Assembly (NCBI RefSeq): GCF_024586455.1
Contig: NC_065920.1
Span: 55,931,960 to 55,995,959 of the forward strand
Origin: Bactrocera neohumeralis
Taxonomy: Eukaryota; Arthropoda; Insecta; Diptera; Tephritidae
Direction of reading: 5' to 3'
Length of the DNA: 64,000 nt
Made by a program: the position numbers and the translations under genes. Positions 10,966 to 23,399 of the stretch are shown in pieces (within the stretch, counting starts at the first letter, position 1; the number at the start of each line of letters is the position of its first letter). The notes under the pieces were generated by a model. The model was given only the letters and a program-made list of their open reading frames with translations, was not told where the DNA came from and ran no database searches.

Positions 10966-12340
10966 ATTCACATTTTACAAATATAGTATATTCAGCTTAC
11001 TTTTCGATTACAGTAGTATGTATCGTCACGCAATTGCAAAATAACGGATGATCCAAAAATCGAATTTATGTTTGTTTTATTGGTTATAATTCAATACATC
11101 ATATTGCATACATATGGCATAATTTTTTAGTTTTCCGCTCATATAACTAATATATAACCATTTTATAACCACAACTCAAATTTTGTTTCAATATGAGGCG
11201 TTTCTATTATATCGTGTTTCCTTCGCCTGTAAACTTATGGAAAGTGACGTTACCTTATTTTTCATTTGAGGTGACAATATGGTATTTTATGCCACTTTTA
11301 TGCCCATAGTAAGAAAGTAGTACTTATTGTATCATCAAATACGGTATGACAGGTAGTATGAGTAATTATTACCTCGGTTAAAAGAGATCTCGCAATAAAA
11401 CTCATTTTTAAAACACTTTCGTTCGTAACTGCATAGTATTTTGAAAGAAAAAAATATACGCAAAATAGTTTCCCTTGAAATACTTAAAAAGGCAAGAAGC
11501 TATTCTGCAAAAGCTGATATGTCTACTTACATAGCTAGTTGAGTGAATTTTTTTAATTGATTAAAATGAATTATGTGCTTGTAAGAGCACATAACTCAAC
11601 TTTAGTGTTGAGTTGTTTAGTCGAAGAGACCGACTCTTCCTTTTTGGCTTAAGAGATTTTATGGACGCAAATTTCAATTATAATTTAATTCAGGGAGGCT
11701 TTTTGATGTTATTGGTAACTTCCCTTTTGACGTTGACAACAACCATCACGATTAAGCTTACCGAGTTTTATCAGCCCCAAATTTTTCGCTAGCAAAGTTG
11801 GGATCTCATGACGGAAAACACTATGTAAAATAGCCAAGCCAAACTCAAACAAAGAGTAGCAACAAATGCGTTAATGAATATTTACCGGATATTTTAGCGT
11901 TGGGAAGCTTTTTAAATATTAGTGTATATGAATGATTTAATATTATTATGCTAATAAATGAATATGTAAATAGAGAAACAATTATTGAGTCATTTCATCT
12001 ACAAGTAAGAGGCATTGGATTTATTGAAAAAGCTTTTATGAGTTCTATATGTGGTAGAGAGTTAATTAAACTAATGTAATTTAAGATATTGTGAAGAAAA
12101 TATTTTGCACCAAAATTGGTGTTCAGAACTTAGTTTGCAATGAGCGCAATTGTGTTTAACGAAGATTGGTATTAAGCCCATTGATCAATTTCTCCACTGA
12201 AAATATCGAATATATACATCTTATGTATGATTATTTCACCAAACAAGCTTCAACGCACCCTTCGTATTTTAAAACGACGCTTACTGCCTTATCGCTTATG
12301 CCAATTCTGGTAATATATTCGGAAGCCTCTTAAATTCTGG
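10966..12340. other. AT-rich DNA without a recognised feature
   Basis: The only structure I see is a small hairpin at 11593-11614 (8-bp stem aactcaac/gttgagtt, 6-nt loop). I found no coding frame or transposon ends. Confidence 0.5.
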
Positions 12341-12344
12341 TTCA

Positions 12345-12575
12345 CTGTCTCTTAATTCGTTGAACAATGTCAATGCCGTCGTATATCTCATACAGCTCAT
12401 CGTTCTATCGAATGCGATATTCGCTGTCGCCAACACATAAAGGACCATAAATCTTTCGCAGAACCTTTCTCTCGAAAATTTCTTAACGTCGACTCATCAG
12501 ATGTTGCCATCGTCCATGCCTCTGCACCATATAGCAGGACGAGAATAATGAGTGACTTATATAGTTTGTTTTTTG
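12345..12575 (-). mobile_element. RTE LINE 3' coding fragment
   Basis: On the minus strand this reads [20 protein letters not shown] and then the family C-terminal region (a RISHSIER-like block, then nucleotides matching 30836-30900). It aligns with 20860-21030 and 30680-30900. Both ends are truncated and frames are broken. No target duplication was identified. Confidence 0.75.
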
Positions 12576-12719
12576 CCAAAGAAAAATAGTTATAGTAAGT
12601 TAATTAGTAGTAGTACAAGGCAATAAATCAATAATGTTAACTTTGTTTTCGTTATCGTATTCTTTTTGAACAATGGATATTATTTAAAAAGCTGCTATAA
12701 ATATTAGCCAAAAAGTTTC

Positions 12720-13215
12720 CTTCCAAAGAAAAGCATTGTATCACCAACGTTAACGCGACGCAGTTTTTCGAAAAAGTAAGTGATTTCACTTTTCTTTGGC
12801 CCAAATGATGGTTTTCACTGATTCTTTCGATATTCCAACGATGCCAGTAAGATCTTTGACTGTTAATTGTCGATTTTCAAGCACCAATCCCATTATTTAT
12901 TGTTGGTTGATAATCACTTGATGTTGGCCGTCCTGGACGTGGTTCGTCGTTAATAATCTGAATAATTTGTACTAATCACAATCACTTGCTCGTGACAAAC
13001 AGTTATCACCAAGGCATTTCCCACTATTCGGAACGTTTCGGCACAAGGAATTGGATCCCTCTCATAAAATTTAATGAAACATTCTTTGTTGAATAATTTC
13101 ACTAATCGTAAAAATCGCCGACTGCACTATGTTCGTCAGAAAGACAAGCGTATACTAAAAATAATCATTAGTTTGATGTGACATTTGGCACAGATGTCTC
13201 TGAAAGTCATACCAA
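12720..13215 (-). pseudogene. mariner transposase N-terminal relic
   Basis: The minus strand carries the mariner N-terminal layout. An RPGRPTSSDYQP linker lies near 12930. It is followed by ENRQLTVKDLTGIVGISKES near 12810-12880, the second helix-turn-helix, and then a RKVKSLTF-like segment. A related fragment sits at 38430-38560. The catalytic half is missing. Confidence 0.6.
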
Positions 13216-13389
13216 CATAGAAAAAAAGTATTTCGCGCAAATTTTAAATTAAAAAGTCTTATTTCTTTCTGCTCACAGTATTATGTATGTAAAAAACGTA
13301 TCCAGTCAACAATCTGCATCCTAAGAAAAATGTCTTACTAATTTGTTTAAACACGTTGTTTGAATATTATGTGCCAAACTTCATGAAGA

Positions 13390-13790
13390 TGTATTTGCAA
13401 ATATAAGGGTTTTCAATACAAGCTCTTGATTCTGATCGCTCAGTTTGCATGGCAGCTATGTATTCGTCGAGGTATTCGAGCTGAAAAATTTCATCGGAGA
13501 TGGTAGCGTTGCCTTGCGCAACGATCCATGTTAAATTCTGAGAACATTAAATCTCCGAAACAAGAACTTGATACTCATCGATCAGTTTCAATTGCTGCTA
13601 TATGGTATAGTGATAGTGACTGACAGCTGAGTTGTTTGAGGAGAAAAGGATTTGAACAAAATTTCAAATCGTTATTTAAGTTGCTAGTTCCCATATACAC
13701 AGACAGATGGACAGACATTGGAACATAGCTACAACCGACTAAGTTCGTTGCGCTGGTACGTGGTGACTCTTAGTTTATAGAACTACTTAT
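13390..13790 (-). repeat. copy of the gtctgtcc-type dispersed repeat
   Basis: On the minus strand it carries ctgtccatctgtctgt, then ccatatagcagc..., ctgatcgatgag and caagttcttg-like blocks, the same modules found at 34260-34670 and 38580-38890. It is non-coding and has no clear ends. Confidence 0.55.
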
Positions 13791-14181
13791 AACACAATTA
13801 AACTCTTCCAAGAACACGTATTCAACTAACTCGTAAATTAACATATATTTTATTTTATTTCATTCATTTCAAATATTTATTGAAACAATTAAAAACAGAA
13901 AAAAATTATCCTAAATTATAGTTTTTTATTTATTAGGTGCAATGAGTAAAACATAAATTAGCTTTTCTGTGCTTACACAAAATTCTTATACAACTTTAAC
14001 GTGTTTTCCTCAAAACTAAATTTTATACCAAGCTCAAAAATTCCTCACAGAATTGTTGTGATTGAAGCTCCACTCTCTACTTTTTGAGCAAAATTCCAAA
14101 GCTTTGTCTGGCGTTTCGTTAATTATCGAATTTAATTTGTGATCTTTTGTGTTCTTTCTTTAGTTCATATATACATATGTA
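13791..14181. other. AT-rich DNA without a recognised feature
   Basis: Nothing recognisable before the left end of the mariner at 14182. Confidence 0.5.
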
Positions 14182-15090
14182 CAAGGTCTGTCGCAAAAGA
14201 AACGGGACTGTCAAAAAAACAACAAAAATATTAATTAATATTTTTCAAAAGTTATATTTTTTATTCAAAGTAGTTTCCTTGTGCTTCGATACAGTGTTTA
14301 GTCCGGTCAATTAGCATTTCAAATGAGTGTTTAAGGTCATTTTTCGGAATGCTCTTGAGAATATCGGTCGTCGCCTTTTGGATAGCTGAAATGTACTGAA
14401 ACCAGTGTCCTTTCATGGGCAAATGAAGTTTTACAAATTGGTAAAAATCACAGGGTGCCAGATCAGGTGAGTAGGGTGAGTGATTAATGGTTAATATGGA
14501 GTTTTTTGTCAAAAAATCAGTGACAAGCGTCGACGCCAAGACTCTGCCTCACGGTATTGTGGTCGAGCACGACGAATGCGTGACAAAAGACGCTTCATAA
14601 CACCAAGGTAAAACACAGCATTAATCGTTTGGCCAGGTGGGACGAACTCTCGGTGTACAAAACCCTCGGAATTGTGAAAACAAATCAGCATTGTCTTTAT
14701 TTTTGACTTCTGAAGACGACCGACTTCTGATCGTCACAGAGGTCCTCGCGACCTTCTTGGAATCGCTTAAACCACTCATGCACATTACTACGAGATAGGC
14801 ACTGACCACCAACTTTTTTCATCATTTGAAATGTTTCAGTAAACGTTTTCCCAAGTTTAAAACAAAACTTAATATTTGCTCTTTGTTAAAAATGCATTTT
14901 ACGACCGATGACCAAAAGCTGCTGTCACTTTTTGATCGATAACATCGGTTGTAGTTATCCAATTGTCTTAAAATTTTTACGAAATGTCAACAAGAGATCA
15001 AACTTTTTATTTCATATACCCACCAATGGGTGGCGCCACCAGAAACAGTTATATTTAAAATGTTCTGTTTCGTTTGCGACCGACCTTGTG
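14182..15090 (-). mobile_element. mariner element (family M1), internally deleted
   Basis: The inverted termini begin caaggtctgtcgcaaaag at 14182, next to TA at 14180-14181. They end at about 15088 as the complement ttgcgaccgaccttg, followed by tgta. At about 0.9 kb it is shorter than a complete mariner. A second, more decayed copy of the same family is at 52965-53462. Confidence 0.85.
14261..14880 (-). pseudogene. mariner transposase (DD34D type), broken
   Basis: Read from 14880 downward, an N-terminal KFCFKLGKTFTETFQMM-like helix-turn-helix region comes first. It is followed by SRSNVHEWFKRFQEGREDL and a deletion at about 14700. Then come HREFVPPGQTINAVFYLGVM, TLVTDFLTKN and YSPDLAPCDFYQF with the third catalytic Asp, ending in KHCIEAQGNYFE at 14261. 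At least two frameshifts and the deletion separate these pieces. The first catalytic region is lost. The usual HDNAPSH block before TLVTDF is damaged. Confidence 0.8.
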
Positions 15091-15094
15091 TATA

Positions 15095-15200
15095 CGTTGA
15101 ACAGGTATATTAAGTTTAGCACGATATTTGTCACATTTAGACGGTGAAGTATACATTATTTTTGTGACGAGCTGAGTCAATTTAGCCATGTCCGTCTAAT
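15095..15200 (+). repeat. fragment of the gtctgtcc-type repeat
   Basis: It contains aggtatattaagttt, acgatatttgtc and gagctgagtcaatttagccatgtccgtc blocks shared with 52115-52250 and 38650-38690. Confidence 0.5.
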
Positions 15201-16105
15201 CGAAATAAATATTTTTCATTTTAAGAGACACATTTACGAAATTTGACTCGGACAACCGCTAGAGACAATGGTGCAATCGCAGAAGAAATTGCTTAAATCA
15301 GATCACTTAAGCATTTAGATATCGCACAAACTGAAAGCTTTGAATAAAGTTATTGTAGAAAATCGTGTTTGTGAAGAGTATATAGCCTCGGATAGCATTT
15401 TTCCTTGTTTGCTGAAATATTTGTATCTTCATCTTTTATTTTTGTTGAGAATAAAAATTGTAAAAAATTGTATTCAAAAGCTTTATCTAAAAGAACTCCG
15501 AAACACACACTTTTTAAGGAGTCATACAACTACTACGTGTGTCCTTTACGCAAGCACTAAGATTTTCTATAAATAATACCAAATAAATATACGTATATAA
15601 TCGAGTATGTATGCAAGAAAATGTTTATGTTAACATATAAGTGAACACGGGCTTGAACTTCGAAATTAATCCATTCATCTCAATATACGTGATTTTACTC
15701 ATTTATGGCCTGTAGGGTGCCTGCAGAGTCAAACTTTAAAGCCGAGCCGAGCGTAAATTGCGTGTTTTGTAAATGGAAAAATGCGTTCGGTACTAGGTAC
15801 TAGATCTCTACCATGCACATATGCAAACGCAATAACGTTTATTCAAGCACCAATAGACCAGTAAATAAACCAATTTTCACATGAAATTTCTTCTTTCCTT
15901 CCGTGCACTTTTCAACTTATTCTAGCCTCCACACTTCACATATTTATACGTGTGTGTTGCGGTGGAAAATTAAACATAACTACTGGCATTATATATATAT
16001 TTTAATATAAGACACATCTAGGATAGTCAAAAATTACAATAAAGAATTGTGTTAATATAAGTACTTTAAGTTAAATTATTAAACCACAGGAAGTTGTCGG
16101 ACCAC
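15201..16105. other. AT-rich DNA without a recognised feature
   Basis: No family match. A 78-codon frame at 15340-15576 lacks any support. Confidence 0.5.
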
Positions 16106-16450
16106 TGCGGCATATTTTAAGCTGAAGTCCTTGCTGTTGTGAAAGCCCTGGAGCTGGCCTCTAATGCACCAGCAAGCAGCAATCATCATAACCTCTTATC
16201 GTATATCGGACTGAAGTATCTTGGGAAGCAGGGCAACAGTGGAAAGTGTAGTCAAAAGAAAGCAACTTCATTTCAACTGGGTGCCAGGTCGCAAAAGCAT
16301 CGAGATTTTTCCACTGAGTGGATGAGATTACCAAGAATGGTGTACGGCTAACATCCACACAGATTTATTTCACACTGTTTCGGCAGAACATCTAAAGCTA
16401 ATTATGTGCCAGAGAGATCATGCAGCTCCACAAGTTACTCACACTAAGTC
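16106..16450 (+). pseudogene. LINE RNase H domain relic
   Basis: Pieces of a LINE-encoded RNase H domain appear over two frames. AEVLAVVKALELA near 16120-16155 holds the region of the catalytic Glu. LKYLGKQGNSGK follows. FNWVPGRKSIEIF near 16268-16310 corresponds to the conserved W-V-P-G-H element, with His changed to Arg. VDEITKNGVRLTS then matches the N-E-x-A-D-E-L-A-K-x-G block in degraded form. The Asp-bearing second motif has decayed. It fits the RNase H-bearing LINE clades (I, Loa and relatives). Confidence 0.6.
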
Positions 16451-18095
16451 CACAGTAGTTTTGTCTAGTCTGATGCGATTTGCACAAAAATGCCTTTTCA
16501 TGTCAGCACATTTGCTTTGCAGTTTCCAGCGACGGAGCTATGGCTGGTTAACTTAACAAGTATGACAACGAGGTAACCTGAAGTTATTGCTGGTGGGGCC
16601 AGGTTCTCCTTGACTAATCTTGAATACCCTATCAGCGTCTTGTAGATCAGTATTGTCGCTCTGCTCTCGACTGGTAAATATATAATGAGTGTTTGTATTA
16701 GTCATGTGGTTTACTCTTTTCAGAATTGGTACCTCTGGTAGCTCTTGCTTGATTCATACCCAGTTTGGAATGCCATTTCATAACAACAGAATTACTTCAA
16801 AACCACGTTGCAAACTGTGCAGATTTATTACAAAAAATAATGGTTAATCACTCAGCAAAGTCGGTAAGTCGAACAATTATGGATTAGTTTTGGATCGCGT
16901 TCACAATAATGGATAATGGACATCGTTAAAGACATACGCCCACCTGGATTTCGGACAAAATTTACCTCAAATAAAAATAATTCCAAAGATAGTACAAAAG
17001 TAGATCTTAAGAGTTTGAACAATGTTGTTTATTTTACTGTTGTAGTCGCTTTGTTTTTAATGTCGTCGTAGCAGATAGTAAGCTTTGTGTTGTTTTCCGG
17101 AATTTTTTTACCAAAATGCGTTCAATTAGCGCATATTTACAATTATTTTTAGAAGTGTGCTTGTTAGCGCTTTTTTAAATATACGCGAGATGTACTATTC
17201 TCGTAAGTTGCATACTTCTACCACTATTTGTAAAAGTTACGTATCCGCCGCGAATGTCACGTGTATACCTTTTAATTTACTGCCAGATTTTGTAAGTTTC
17301 GTACAGAATTATAGTTTTGCACATATGTGTATGTGCGCTCAACTAAGTCATGACCTAATTTCTATTGGTTTGAAAACAACAATATGTATCTGACCAACAA
17401 AGTTGCAAGGGGTGGCAATCAAATCAAAGTTTTCTTTCCAAACTAAATAATTTTCATTTGCCGCCGCAACGGTTGTGCTCTGCTACAAGTGTTGTTTTGC
17501 TTTAGGTGGACAAATAATGAGAAGAGAATTTAGTTAGATCCATCTAAAAGAAATGTTAGCTCTTCCTTACTTGTGTATTTTATGTTTAGACTGAGTGGTA
17601 GTGACTGAATGGGGTAAGGGTAAATACTTACGACGTCATAAACACCAAGGGCTGCTCTGCTTAGGTGTATGGAAAAAAAATATATACAAATTCAAATATA
17701 TTTTTTCATAATAAGCCACGTATATAGTTAGATATGTTCTGCAATGAACATTTTTAATTTTTGCGGCAGCGGCTGCTGGGATTTAATTGCATTTTTTCGT
17801 GTGTACTATCCGTCCTTGTAATTGTGTTTTTATTAGCGGCTAGAAATTACGTATGAACAAAGCAATACATATAATATATGCAGGAGCGCAAAAGGCATTC
17901 ATATGCAATACTATGTGCAAAAATCGCTTCTTGTAACCACTTTCGCTCATGCTCATATACGAAAGCATCGCTTTCTTTCTTTTTTTAACCTCTTTACAAC
18001 AATTCACTTCGTTTCAGCCTTAACTCAGTTTACGTGTTTTTCTTCTGCAGTTTGTTAGTTACTTTCGTTGAAAACCAGAACAAAGTATAATAACT
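16451..18095. other. unassigned AT-rich DNA
   Basis: I see no coding family or terminal repeats. A short tagctcttccttacttgt block at about 17558-17577 resembles the outer end of the long inverted repeat family A, but nothing else of it is present. Confidence 0.45.
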
Positions 18096-18560
18096 TTGCC
18101 ACGAAGTTTTTAACACCCATTAGAAAAGATAGGAGACTCTTTAGGGTATGCATATGTATGTATATAGATGATCAGCGCGACTAGCTGATTCGATTTTGCC
18201 ATGTCTGTTTGGTGTTCGTCTGCATATCGGTATAAGAAATTGTGCCTTAGTTATTGATATAACGGTCTAAGACATGTCCTTTTCTCTCCTAGAAATAATA
18301 ATTTTTTTAAACCGTCTATACGGGACCGGATTAAATACTTGTTCTTATCTAGGAAGCTTCATTATTTTACAAGATTCCTTCATAAAATTTGGCACGGATT
18401 GTCTGAGGCACCGCTACAATCTTCGAAGAAATTGTTCAGATCAGACTACTGTAACATATAGCTTCCTACAAACTGACCAATTAAAATCGATAAAAAAAAA
18501 CTGTTTATACCATTTTATGACGTAATGCATCTGTGAGGGGTATTATATAACAGCTTCGGT
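18096..18560 (+). repeat. copy of the gtctgtcc-type dispersed repeat
   Basis: It has the same module order as 38580-38890: acgaagtttttaacacc, gag.ctctttagggtatg, gatgatcag, a ttt.gccatgtctg block, and at the end cttcgaagaaattgttcagatc. It is non-coding and more diverged than the 38.6-kb copy. Confidence 0.6.
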
Positions 18561-19699
18561 GCAGCCAACGTTTTTTCTTTTTTTGTCACTTGCGAACAAA
18601 TTAAATTTCAAAATTTTTTTCTCGCCGGCAGAAGGAACAAGTTTACCGGCAACATTTCTTTATTTTGTTGACGGGAAGTTATTGTACAACTAAAATAGAA
18701 ACAAGAAGTATGTGGAAACTTGCTGACGGCTAACGGCATGTTGTTTTATGTATGCATTTAAACTTGTTTGGTCTGTTGAACTTTTCCTCCAGCCTCTGGC
18801 TAACTATGAAAGTGAGCGCAGTAATAATGCAGCTTTAACTCATTGCCTGAAGGCTATTGCTATAGTGCTAATGGAAATTACCATTTAGTACGTGTGCACC
18901 TTTCATATAAAGAGTGCTGAAAAAATTAAATATTTACTCTTAAATATTTAATATTAAAAAAAAATCGTCTTAGTTTAATAGTTAACAGAGATGACTGAAA
19001 GTAGGAGCTCCAAGGACTAAGTTTAGATCTCGCACTGTCGAAACAATTAGGAAAAAGGTGTTCAGGTGCTTCTACATATTTTCCTTCCAAATAAATATAA
19101 CTTATAACCTTTAAAAACAGGGACAGGTTAGCTTTAGTATGGGCGAATAGCTCACTAGACCTCTTGCAATGCAAGACCAGGCCGCCTACAGTTGTTCTAA
19201 ACGCACGAAGACGGACGTTTCGACAGGCTCCCTTCTATTGATAGCGGACCTAAGGTGCTTATTTTTAAAAGATTTTGAGAAAGGTTCACAGTTTCCAGGC
19301 TTACAGAATCCAACATGTACAAGAATTGAAGCCGAACGGCAATCAAGCGCGTCGCACGTTCATCTATTTATATTTACAGCAATGAAGCTCACTTTTGGTT
19401 GGGCGAATACGAAAGTAATCAGTCTTTATAATGAATGGAATGATAATACAGTCAACGTCTTTTGCCACGCTTCCAAAATCGTATGATTTAATAAATCTGG
19501 AGCATTGTGTTGCTATGTTAAGTAACTTGGCTATGAAGATTAGCTTGGAAGAGAATATTCTTGAAAGCTAAAATATCTTTAAAAACAGATGCATATGTAC
19601 ATATATACATCCCAACAGGCAGTCATTATAATAAAAGCGAATAAATACTTGGATAAACAGTTAGCGTAAGCCTGTGGACAGTCACGCACATAAAAAGAA
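18561..19699. other. unassigned DNA
   Basis: Frames at 18926-19174 (-) and 19169-19486 (+) have no recognisable product, and no transposon ends were seen. Confidence 0.45.
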
Positions 19700-20288
19700 C
19701 AAGTAAGGAAGAGCTAAGTTCGGGTGTCACCGAACATTTTATACTCTCGCATTATAAAGTGATAATCGAGATTTCATTATACGTCATTTACATATTTTTC
19801 AAATACCGTATTTTTGTAAAGTTTTATTCCGCTATCATCATTGGTTCCTAATGTACTATATATTATACAGAGAAGGCATCAGAAGGCGTGCTTGTGAACC
19901 AATTTAACGTATATTTCGTACATGTCATCAGGGTGTTAAGAAAATATTATATACCGAATTTCATTGAAATCGGTAGAGTAGTTCCTGAGATATGGTTTTT
20001 GGTCCATAAGTGAGCGACGCCACGCCCATTTTCAATTTTTAAAAAAAGCCTGGGTGCAGCTTCCTTCTGCAATTTCTTCCGTAAAATTTTGTGTTTCTGA
20101 CGTTTTTTGTTAGTCCGTTAACGCACTTTTAGTGATTTTCAACATAACCTTTGTATGGGAGGTGGGCGTGGTTATTATCCGATTTCTTCAATTTTTGAAC
20201 TGTATATGGAAATGCCTGAAGAAAACGACCCTGTAGAGTTTGGTTGACATAGCTGTAGCAGTTTCCGAGATACGTACAAAAAACTTAG
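19700..20288 (+). repeat. long inverted repeat family, arm A (left)
   Basis: The segment starts caagtaaggaagagctaag and continues with gtgtcaccgaacatttta and a ~550-bp body. The reverse complement of this body is present at 23920-24541, which ends in the mirror-image terminus cttccttacttg. Short ORFs in it are incidental. Related outer ends occur at 27806-27860 and 61770-61831, so this is a dispersed mobile repeat family with inverted ends. The class is not established. Confidence 0.7.
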
Positions 20289-20573
20289 TAGGGGGCGGGG
20301 CGACGCCCACTTTTCCAAAAAGAATTGCGCCCAAATATGCCCCTCCCTAATGCGATCCCTTGTGCCAAATTTCACTTTATTATCTTTATTAATGGCTTAG
20401 TTAAGACACTTTATAGGTTTTCGGTTTCCGCCATTTTGTGGGCGTGGCAGTGGGCCGATTTTGCCCATCTTCGAACTTAACCTTCTTATGGAGCCAAGGA
20501 ATACGTGTACCAAGTTTCATCATGATATCTCAATTTTTACTCAAGTTACAGCTTGCACGGACGGACGGCCATA
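20289..20573 (+). repeat. B repeat (left copy, direct)
   Basis: About 285 bp runs from ggcggggcgacgcccac to the gacggacgg run. It nearly matches 23624-23912 in the same orientation, although the A arms next to the two copies are in opposite orientation. A short piece of B (gcgatcccttgtgccaaatt) is repeated again at about 20617-20637. Confidence 0.75.
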
Positions 20574-20834
20574 CCACATTTTTGAAATGTTTCGCCACAT
20601 ATGCCTTTTGTTACTGCGATCCCTTGTGCCAAATTACCGTTTTATATCTTCTTCTACTTAATTGGCGTCGACACGGCTTACGAGATAATAACCGAGTTAA
20701 CAACAGCGCGCCAGACGTTTCTTCTTTTCGCTACGTAGCGCCAATTGGATATTCCAAGCGTAGCCAGTTCCTCCTCCAACTGATCCTCCAACGGAGTGGA
20801 GGTCTTCCTCTTCCTCTGCGTCCCCCGGCGGTTA

Positions 20835-22406
20835 CTAACACAGCCTATCGTTCCATCGAATGCGATATTCGCCGTGGCCAACGCGCAAAGGACCATAAAT
20901 CTTTCGCAGAATTTTTCTCTCAAAAACTCGCAACGTCGACTCATCATTTGTTGACATCGTCCAAGCCTCTACACCATATAGCAGGACGGGAATTATGAGT
21001 GACTTATAGAGTTTAGCTTTTGTTTGTCGGGAGAGGACTTTACTTCTCAATTGCCTACTCAGTCCGAAGTAGCACCTGTTGGCAATAGTTATAATGCGTT
21101 GGATTTCTAGGCTGACATTGTTGGTGGTGTTTACGCTGGTTCCAAGATAGACGAAATTATCTACAACTTCAAAGTTATGACTGTCAACAGTGACGTGAGT
21201 GCCAAGTCGCGAGTGCGACGACTGTTTGTTTGATGACAGGAGATATTTCGTTTTGCCCTCGTTCTCTGCCAGACCCATTTCTTTTGCTTCCTTGTCCAGT
21301 CTGGAGAAAGCAGAACTAACGGCGCGGGTGTTAAGGCCGATGATATCAATATCATCAGCATACGCCAGCAGCTGTACACTCTTATAAAAGATGGTACCTT
21401 CTCTACTAAGTTCTGCAGCTCGAACTATTTTCTCCAGAAGCATGTTGAAAAAGTCACACGATAGGGAATCGCCTTGTCTGAAACCTCGTTTGGTATCGAA
21501 CGGCTCGGAGAGGTCCTTCCCGGTTCTGACGGAGCTCTTCGTGTTGCTCAACGTCAGTTTACACAGCCGTATTAGTTTTGCGGGGATACCAAATTCAGAC
21601 ATCGCGGCATAAAGGCAGTTCCTTTTCGTGCTGTCGAAAGCAGCTTTGAAATCGACGAAGAGGTGGTGTGTGTCGATTCTCCTTTCACGGGTCTTTTCCA
21701 AGATTTGGCGCATGATGAATATCTGGTCGGTTGTTGATTTTCCAGGTCTAAAGCCACACTGATAAGGTCCAATCAGTTTGTTGACGGTGGGCTTTAATCT
21801 TTCACACAATACGCTCGATAGAACCTTATATGCGATGTTGAGGAGGCTAATCCCACGGTAGTTGGCGCAGATTGTGGGGTCTCCTTTTTTATGGATTTGG
21901 CATAGCACACTTAAATTCCAATCGTTGAGCACGCTTTCGTCCGACCATATTTTACAAAGAAGCTGATGCATGCTCCTTATCAGTTCTTCGCCGCCGTGTT
22001 TGAATAGCTCGGCCGGCAATCCATCGGCCCCCACCGCTTTGTTGTCCTTCAGGCGGATAATTGCTATTCGAACTTCTTCATGGTCGGGCAATGGAACGTT
22101 TGCTCCATCGTCATCGATTGGGGAATCGGGTTTGCCTTCTCCTGGTGTTGTACGTTCACTGCCATTCAGCAGGCTGGAGAAATCTTCCCTCCATAATTTA
22201 AGTATGCTCTGGGCACCGGTGACTAGATTACCATTGAGGGTTCTACAAGTGTATGCTCCGGTCGTGAAACCTTCTCTAAGCCGCCGCATTTTTTCGTAGA
22301 ATTTTCGAGCGTTACCCCTGTCGGCCAGCTTATCAAGCTCTTCATACTCATGCATTTCGGCCTCTTTTTTTATCTGTCTACAAATGCGTCTCGCTTCCCT
22401 CTTCAA
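20835..22406 (-). CDS. RTE LINE reverse transcriptase ORF (523 codons, open)
   Basis: This is the longest open frame in the window. It begins right after a TAA at 22407-22409. It runs through the RT fingers ([26 protein letters not shown]), [38 protein letters not shown] and [11 protein letters not shown]. The catalytic [12 protein letters not shown] follows, then the thumb ([19 protein letters not shown]), ending at [11 protein letters not shown] copies LINE RNA at nicked chromosomal DNA. The usual C-terminal RWLGHVVRMDEN block is deleted and replaced by a short tail in another frame (about 20678-20830). The endonuclease part upstream is separated by the TAA and by a TGA near 22447. Confidence 0.85.
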   Translation of the reverse strand: MKREARRICRQIKKEAEMHEYEELDKLADRGNARKFYEKMRRLREGFTTGAYTCRTLNGNLVTGAQSILKLWREDFSSLLNGSERTTPGEGKPDSPIDDDGANVPLPDHEEVRIAIIRLKDNKAVGADGLPAELFKHGGEELIRSMHQLLCKIWSDESVLNDWNLSVLCQIHKKGDPTICANYRGISLLNIAYKVLSSVLCERLKPTVNKLIGPYQCGFRPGKSTTDQIFIMRQILEKTRERRIDTHHLFVDFKAAFDSTKRNCLYAAMSEFGIPAKLIRLCKLTLSNTKSSVRTGKDLSEPFDTKRGFRQGDSLSCDFFNMLLEKIVRAAELSREGTIFYKSVQLLAYADDIDIIGLNTRAVSSAFSRLDKEAKEMGLAENEGKTKYLLSSNKQSSHSRLGTHVTVDSHNFEVVDNFVYLGTSVNTTNNVSLEIQRIITIANRCYFGLSRQLRSKVLSRQTKAKLYKSLIIPVLLYGVEAWTMSTNDESTLRVFERKILRKIYGPLRVGHGEYRIRWNDRLC

Positions 22407-22445
22407 TTATCGGTATCTATCCCATCCCGCACGTGTTGTGGTCGA

Positions 22446-22841
22446 TCATAACGTTGCGAGGTAGGCAGTCTGTTTTTTCTCCGCTGCGACACGGCACTCC
22501 TCGTCGTACCAGCTGTTCCTTTGCATTTTCCGAAAACCAATAGTATCGGTTGCAGCTGTACGTAAGGAGTTTGAAATGCCGTCCCACAGTTCCCTTATAC
22601 AGAGTTGTTGACGAGTGCTCTCAGAGAGCAGGAGTACAAGCCGAGTAAAAAATTGTTCAGCTGACTGTTGTGATTGCAGCTTCTCGACGTCGAACCTTCT
22701 TTGTGTTTGTTGACGTGCGTTCTTTGCTGCACAGAGGCGGGTGCGAATCTTAGCTGCAACAAGATAGTGGTCCGAGTCGATGTTACGACCTTTGAGCGTA
22801 TGCACGTCTAGAATACTGGAGACGTGTCTTCCGTCTATCAC
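22446..22841 (-). pseudogene. RTE LINE endonuclease C-terminus and linker
   Basis: This frame begins near VIDGRHVSS and holds the APE-type GRNIDSDHYLVAAKI motif. The S-D-H triad includes the catalytic His of exonuclease-III-like endonucleases. A linker ends in WYDEECRVAAEKKQTAYLATL, followed by a TGA where other copies have CGA. The N-terminal two thirds of the endonuclease is absent because of 5' truncation. Confidence 0.8.
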
Positions 22842-22947
22842 AACATGATTGATCTGGTTGGTGGCTTTTCGATCCGGAGTCAGCCAGAGTTTTAAGTCTT
22901 AATTTACCTAAATAACCTACGGTAAATACATATGTATATGTATATTG

Positions 22948-23396
22948 GAGTGATTCAAAAAAAAAAATTTTTTTTTTCGTTTGGTACTCGGAAAAATAGG
23001 TTCCTAGACATCACTAAGAATGCCTCTCCAAACATGAGTTTTTAATTGTAACGGGAAGGTCCTCCTACATACAGTTTTAGTTTTTTTTTTATTATAAGAT
23101 AGAAATATTTATATCTCGCTTTCAACTACTTAAAAAAATATATTGTTCCTTAGATTTTGTAGGAAATTGAGTGCTCTACAAAAAAGGTCTACTATGATTT
23201 TTTCGTAAACCCAAACGTTTAAAAGATATTAAGAGTTAAAGTTTGATTATTTTTGGGAAATTTTTTTACTTCTTATGAATTTTATAACTCAATGAAAAAA
23301 AATTATTATGAATAGACTTTTGGAAGGGCTTTCTTAGAGGTGTTTAGGAACCTATTTTTCAGAGCACCAAACGAAAAAAAAAAATTTTTTTTGATC
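22948..23396. mobile_element. MITE with ~60-bp inverted ends
   Basis: The left end (ggagtgattc, A-run, T-run, cgtttggtactcgg, aaaaataggttccta) is mirrored at 23336-23396 (taggaacctatttttc, gcaccaaacg, A-run, T-run, gatcctccc). The interior is non-coding. A decayed relative without clear ends lies at 53925-54290. Target duplication is uncertain because the flanks are AT-rich. Confidence 0.75.
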
Positions 23397-23399
23397 CTC

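Larger units (their letters stand above)
20645..22892 (-). mobile_element. RTE-clade LINE, 5'-truncated, antisense
   Basis: The 3' end lies near 20645 (complement of gccaattaagtagaagaag, then gatata). The 5' truncation is at about 22892, inside the endonuclease domain. The plus-oriented copy at 27900-31145 extends further 5' at the equivalent point. RT and most of the linker are present. No target duplication could be found because the flanks are themselves repeats. RTE clade is inferred from the single APE-RT polyprotein of about 3 kb and the short 3' end. Confidence 0.85.

Noticed and set aside
11593..11614. Hairpin with 8-bp stem as a possible terminator or RNA
   Set aside because: The stem is short and AT-rich with no neighbouring transcript, so it is expected by chance in such DNA.
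20438..20998. 186-codon open frame on the plus strand
   Set aside because: It runs through the B repeat into antisense RTE sequence, so it is a chance frame across two unrelated repeats.
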